From: Cellvibrionaceae bacterium
Lineage (GTDB): Bacteria > Pseudomonadota > Gammaproteobacteria > Pseudomonadales > Cellvibrionaceae
NCBI GenBank assembly: GCA_030597965.1
Contig: JAUVQU010000023.1
Span: forward strand, 1 to 17,253
DNA: 17,253 nt
Direction: 5' to 3'
Part shown: piece by piece, positions 15,983 to 17,253 of the stretch
Layout of the letters: the number at the start of each line of letters is the position of its first letter
Position numbering within the stretch: the stretch's first letter is position 1
Translations under genes and position numbers: made by a program
The notes under the pieces: generated by a model
The model's database searches: none
What the model was told of the DNA's origin: nothing
The model's input: the letters and a program-made list of their open reading frames with translations, nothing else

Positions 15983-16531
15983 ATGCTGATAAACACCAAG
16001 CACAGCCTGCTACTCGTCGTCGATCTACAAACTCAATTAATACCTAAAATTGCCAATAAGGACAGCCTGCTCACCAACAACATCAAACTCTTACAACTCA
16101 GTAAGCAGCTCGATATTCCCACCCTCTTCACCGAGCAATACCCCGAAGGGCTAGGCAGGACACTTCCTGAACTATCAGAAATACATTGTGACAACGCAGA
16201 TGTGATTGAAAAAGTTCACTTCAGTACCGTCAGAGAGGGCAAAATATTTCAATATCTAAAAAAGTATGAGCGCTCACAAATTATTATTTGCGGAGCCGAA
16301 GCCCATGTATGTGTACTGCAAACTGCACTGGATCTATTGAGTTTAAAAAAAGAAGTATTCATCGTTCAAGACGCTTGCGGTTCACGCCGCCCAGAAAACA
16401 CCGAAGCCGCCATACGCCGGCTCGAAGCCGCCGGGGCTCAAATAGTCACGACGGAAATGGTGATGTTCGAATGGCTTGAAAGAGCCAATAACGATACCTT
16501 CCGAGAAGCACTCCCCTGGATCAAACTGTAA
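15983..16531 (+). CDS. isochorismatase-family (YcaC-like) cysteine hydrolase
   Basis: A 182-residue single-domain alpha/beta hydrolase of the isochorismatase-like superfamily. The expected catalytic triad is visible: Asp14 in LLVVDLQTQL, Lys77 in VIEKVHFS and Cys110 in GAEAHVCVLQTALDL. The FTEQYPEGLG segment (49-58) and DACGSRRPENTEAAIRRL (130-147) are typical of the YcaC-type subgroup. Substrates of that subgroup are mostly unknown; nicotinamide, isochorismate and other amides or vinyl ethers are processed by other members. It is preceded by a good ribosome-binding site, GAGGGAA, and its own candidate promoter. The neighbours give no clue to the substrate. No terminator is evident between its stop and the repeat-rich region downstream. 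Confidence 0.9.
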   Translation: MLINTKHSLLLVVDLQTQLIPKIANKDSLLTNNIKLLQLSKQLDIPTLFTEQYPEGLGRTLPELSEIHCDNADVIEKVHFSTVREGKIFQYLKKYERSQIIICGAEAHVCVLQTALDLLSLKKEVFIVQDACGSRRPENTEAAIRRLEAAGAQIVTTEMVMFEWLERANNDTFREALPWIKL

Positions 16532-16740
16532 AACTAACTAGGAGAAGGTCTGCTATTAACTGTGATTTCACTTTCATCTTCAATTTGGCACCAACTCCCC
16601 ATCACAGGCTGACGAGAAGCGGAGGCTTTTGGCGGAATAAGCCGAGGACTGTCTGAGCGTAGCGAGTTCCGGAGGCCCGCCGAAAATTGAGCATCGCAGT
16701 GAACCCGAAGGGCAGTCTGTTTGGGCGGCACTTTCTTTTG

Positions 16741-16776
16741 GTTCGTTTTCTTTTTGCTGTAGAAAAGAAAATGAAC
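16741..16776. repeat. 14-bp A/T-rich inverted repeat within the element
   Basis: GTTCGTTTTCTTTT (16741-16754) pairs with AAAAGAAAATGAAC (16763-16776); the only imperfection is one G-T pair, and the loop has 8 bases. It can fold as RNA from either strand. Confidence 0.8.
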
Positions 16777-16793
16777 TCGCCTAGGAAAGGCGA
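16777..16793. repeat. 6-bp hairpin directly abutting the previous one
   Basis: TCGCCT (16777-16782) pairs with AGGCGA (16788-16793), loop AGGAA. It starts at the base after the 14-bp hairpin ends. Confidence 0.65.
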
Positions 16794-16854
16794 AATAAAT
16801 CTAAGGATTAAAGCGAGATAAGCCTTAAAGACATATTCGCTATGCTCACACTGG

Positions 16855-16897
16855 ATTCCCGCTTTGGCTTTGTAGCCCCTACTTTTGGCGCGGGAAT
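16855..16897. repeat. ATTCCCGC...GCGGGAAT inverted repeat (dRS3-like arms)
   Basis: ATTCCCGC (16855-16862) and GCGGGAAT (16890-16897) are perfect inverted arms around 27 bases, which contain a smaller GGCT-TTGT-AGCC hairpin (16866-16877). The outer context TGGATTCCCGC ... GCGGGAATGACG is a widespread intergenic repeat theme in Proteobacteria; Neisseria dRS3 has the same arms with a much shorter centre. It lies 32 bases beyond the ribA stop codon and could also act as its terminator. Confidence 0.7.
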
Positions 16898-16929
16898 GAC
16901 GGGCAAGCGAGATCAGAATCAAACTTTTA

Positions 16930-17253
16930 TTACCCGTCATCGCCCTCTTCAAGTATATGTCCCAACTTGCCTTTCTTGGTGGCGAGGTACTTAGCATTGT
17001 GTGGATGACGGCCAGACTCGTGCGCCAACCGCTCCACCACATCAACGCCCAAATCTTGCAGCGCTTTTACTTTACGCGGGTTATTTGTCATTAACTTGAT
17101 TTTCTTAATACCAAGATGCTCAAGCATAGTCCGTAAAATAGAGTAGTCACGCATGTCGGCACCAAAGCCTAACTGCTCATTGGCTTCGACGGTATCCGCA
17201 CCCTTGTCCTGTAAGTTATAGGCTTTGATTTTATTTAACAAACCAATTCCGCG
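16930..17253 (-). CDS. ribA: GTP cyclohydrolase II, C-terminal part (5' end outside window)
   Basis: The last 107 residues of the enzyme that opens GTP to 2,5-diamino-6-ribosylamino-pyrimidinone phosphate, the first step of riboflavin synthesis. Visible in order: RGIGLLNKIKAYNLQDKGAD (1-20), EANEQLGFGADMRDY (23-37) with the Asp and Arg (Asp33, Arg35) proposed to act in catalysis, LMTNNPRKV (54-62) and YLATKKGKLGH (89-99). The frame is open to the window edge, so the start, the zinc cysteines and most of the catalytic domain are not seen. It might therefore be the C-terminal half of a bifunctional RibBA instead of a stand-alone RibA. It is convergent with the hydrolase gene. Confidence 0.93.
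   Translation of the reverse strand, partial: RGIGLLNKIKAYNLQDKGADTVEANEQLGFGADMRDYSILRTMLEHLGIKKIKLMTNNPRKVKALQDLGVDVVERLAHESGRHPHNAKYLATKKGKLGHILEEGDDG

Larger units (their letters stand above)
16602..16793. repeat. candidate dispersed intergenic repeat with nested palindromes
   Basis: The stretch contains imperfect complementary segments TTTTGGCGG (about 16627-16635) and CCGCCGAAAA (about 16678-16687), then a 14-bp hairpin and a 6-bp hairpin. The minus strand reads as a known-looking but spurious peptide (with NFRRASGTRYAQT) that I recall from many annotated hypothetical proteins of Gammaproteobacteria, which suggests a dispersed DNA element rather than a gene. That recollection was not checked here, and the exact ends are uncertain. 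Confidence 0.55.
16532..16929. other. gene-less, repeat-rich intergenic region between convergent genes
   Basis: This stretch of about 400 bases lies between the convergent hydrolase gene and ribA. I find no credible gene in it: minus-strand open frames here are low-complexity and run into ribA in the wrong frame. It instead holds several inverted repeats, listed separately. Confidence 0.75.

Noticed and set aside
16602..17045. 147-residue open frame on the minus strand
   Set aside because: It runs through the repeat region and overlaps ribA in another frame; its composition is low-complexity, and it has no ribosome-binding site or domain. It is best explained by the repeat.
1..17253. CRISPR arrays, tRNA or rRNA genes, insertion sequences, toxin-antitoxin or other defence genes
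   Set aside because: None seen on reading both strands; the window is taken up by metabolic and envelope genes.

Overview
The window reads as chromosomal, mostly housekeeping DNA of a gammaproteobacterium with medium G+C (judged by eye). Three blocks keep gene orders I know from Pseudomonas aeruginosa: thiD-like/thiE/hemL, the mrcB/TPR-lipoprotein (lpoP) pair, and dsbD/aroQ/accB/accC. With a DUF2333 gene and HemJ-type haem synthesis, this suggests a Pseudomonas relative or a marine order such as Cellvibrionales. That placement is inference; there is no rRNA or other marker gene here.

Layout. 1-4597 (+): the 3' part of a CLC chloride channel/transporter, hemJ (protoporphyrinogen oxidase), a divergent thiD-like kinase gene, thiE and hemL, closely spaced. 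This run combines an early and a late step of haem synthesis with thiamine synthesis. It ends in a strong bidirectional hairpin (4614-4650) shared with the opposing lpoP. 4677-7500 (-): mrcB (PBP1B) followed by the lipoprotein gene lpoP, a peptidoglycan synthase with its probable outer-membrane activator. 7665-8663 (+): a PfkB-family sugar/adenosine kinase, separated by a second bidirectional terminator (8672-8718) from a minus-strand run (11235 to 8727) of an LpxL/HtrB-type acyltransferase, a PCu(A)C copper chaperone and a DUF2333 membrane protein. 11434-15854 (+): dsbD, a 320-base gap, then aroQ-accB-accC with a textbook terminator. 15983-16531 (+): an isochorismatase-like hydrolase with a candidate promoter of its own. 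16532-16929: no gene, but rich in inverted repeats that look like a dispersed intergenic element. 16930-17253 (-): the 3' end of ribA (GTP cyclohydrolase II).

Most genes are ordinary. The points that deserve a second look are the thiD-like protein, which has lost the catalytic Cys of its family; the composite palindromic repeat region at 16600-16900; the CLC protein, which has Val where exchangers carry the internal proton glutamate; and the mrcB-lpoP pairing. I saw no tRNA, rRNA, CRISPR array, insertion sequence, phage gene or defence system. I do not see convincing evidence of a wholly new system; the nearest candidates are the ThiD-like pseudoenzyme and the repeat element.
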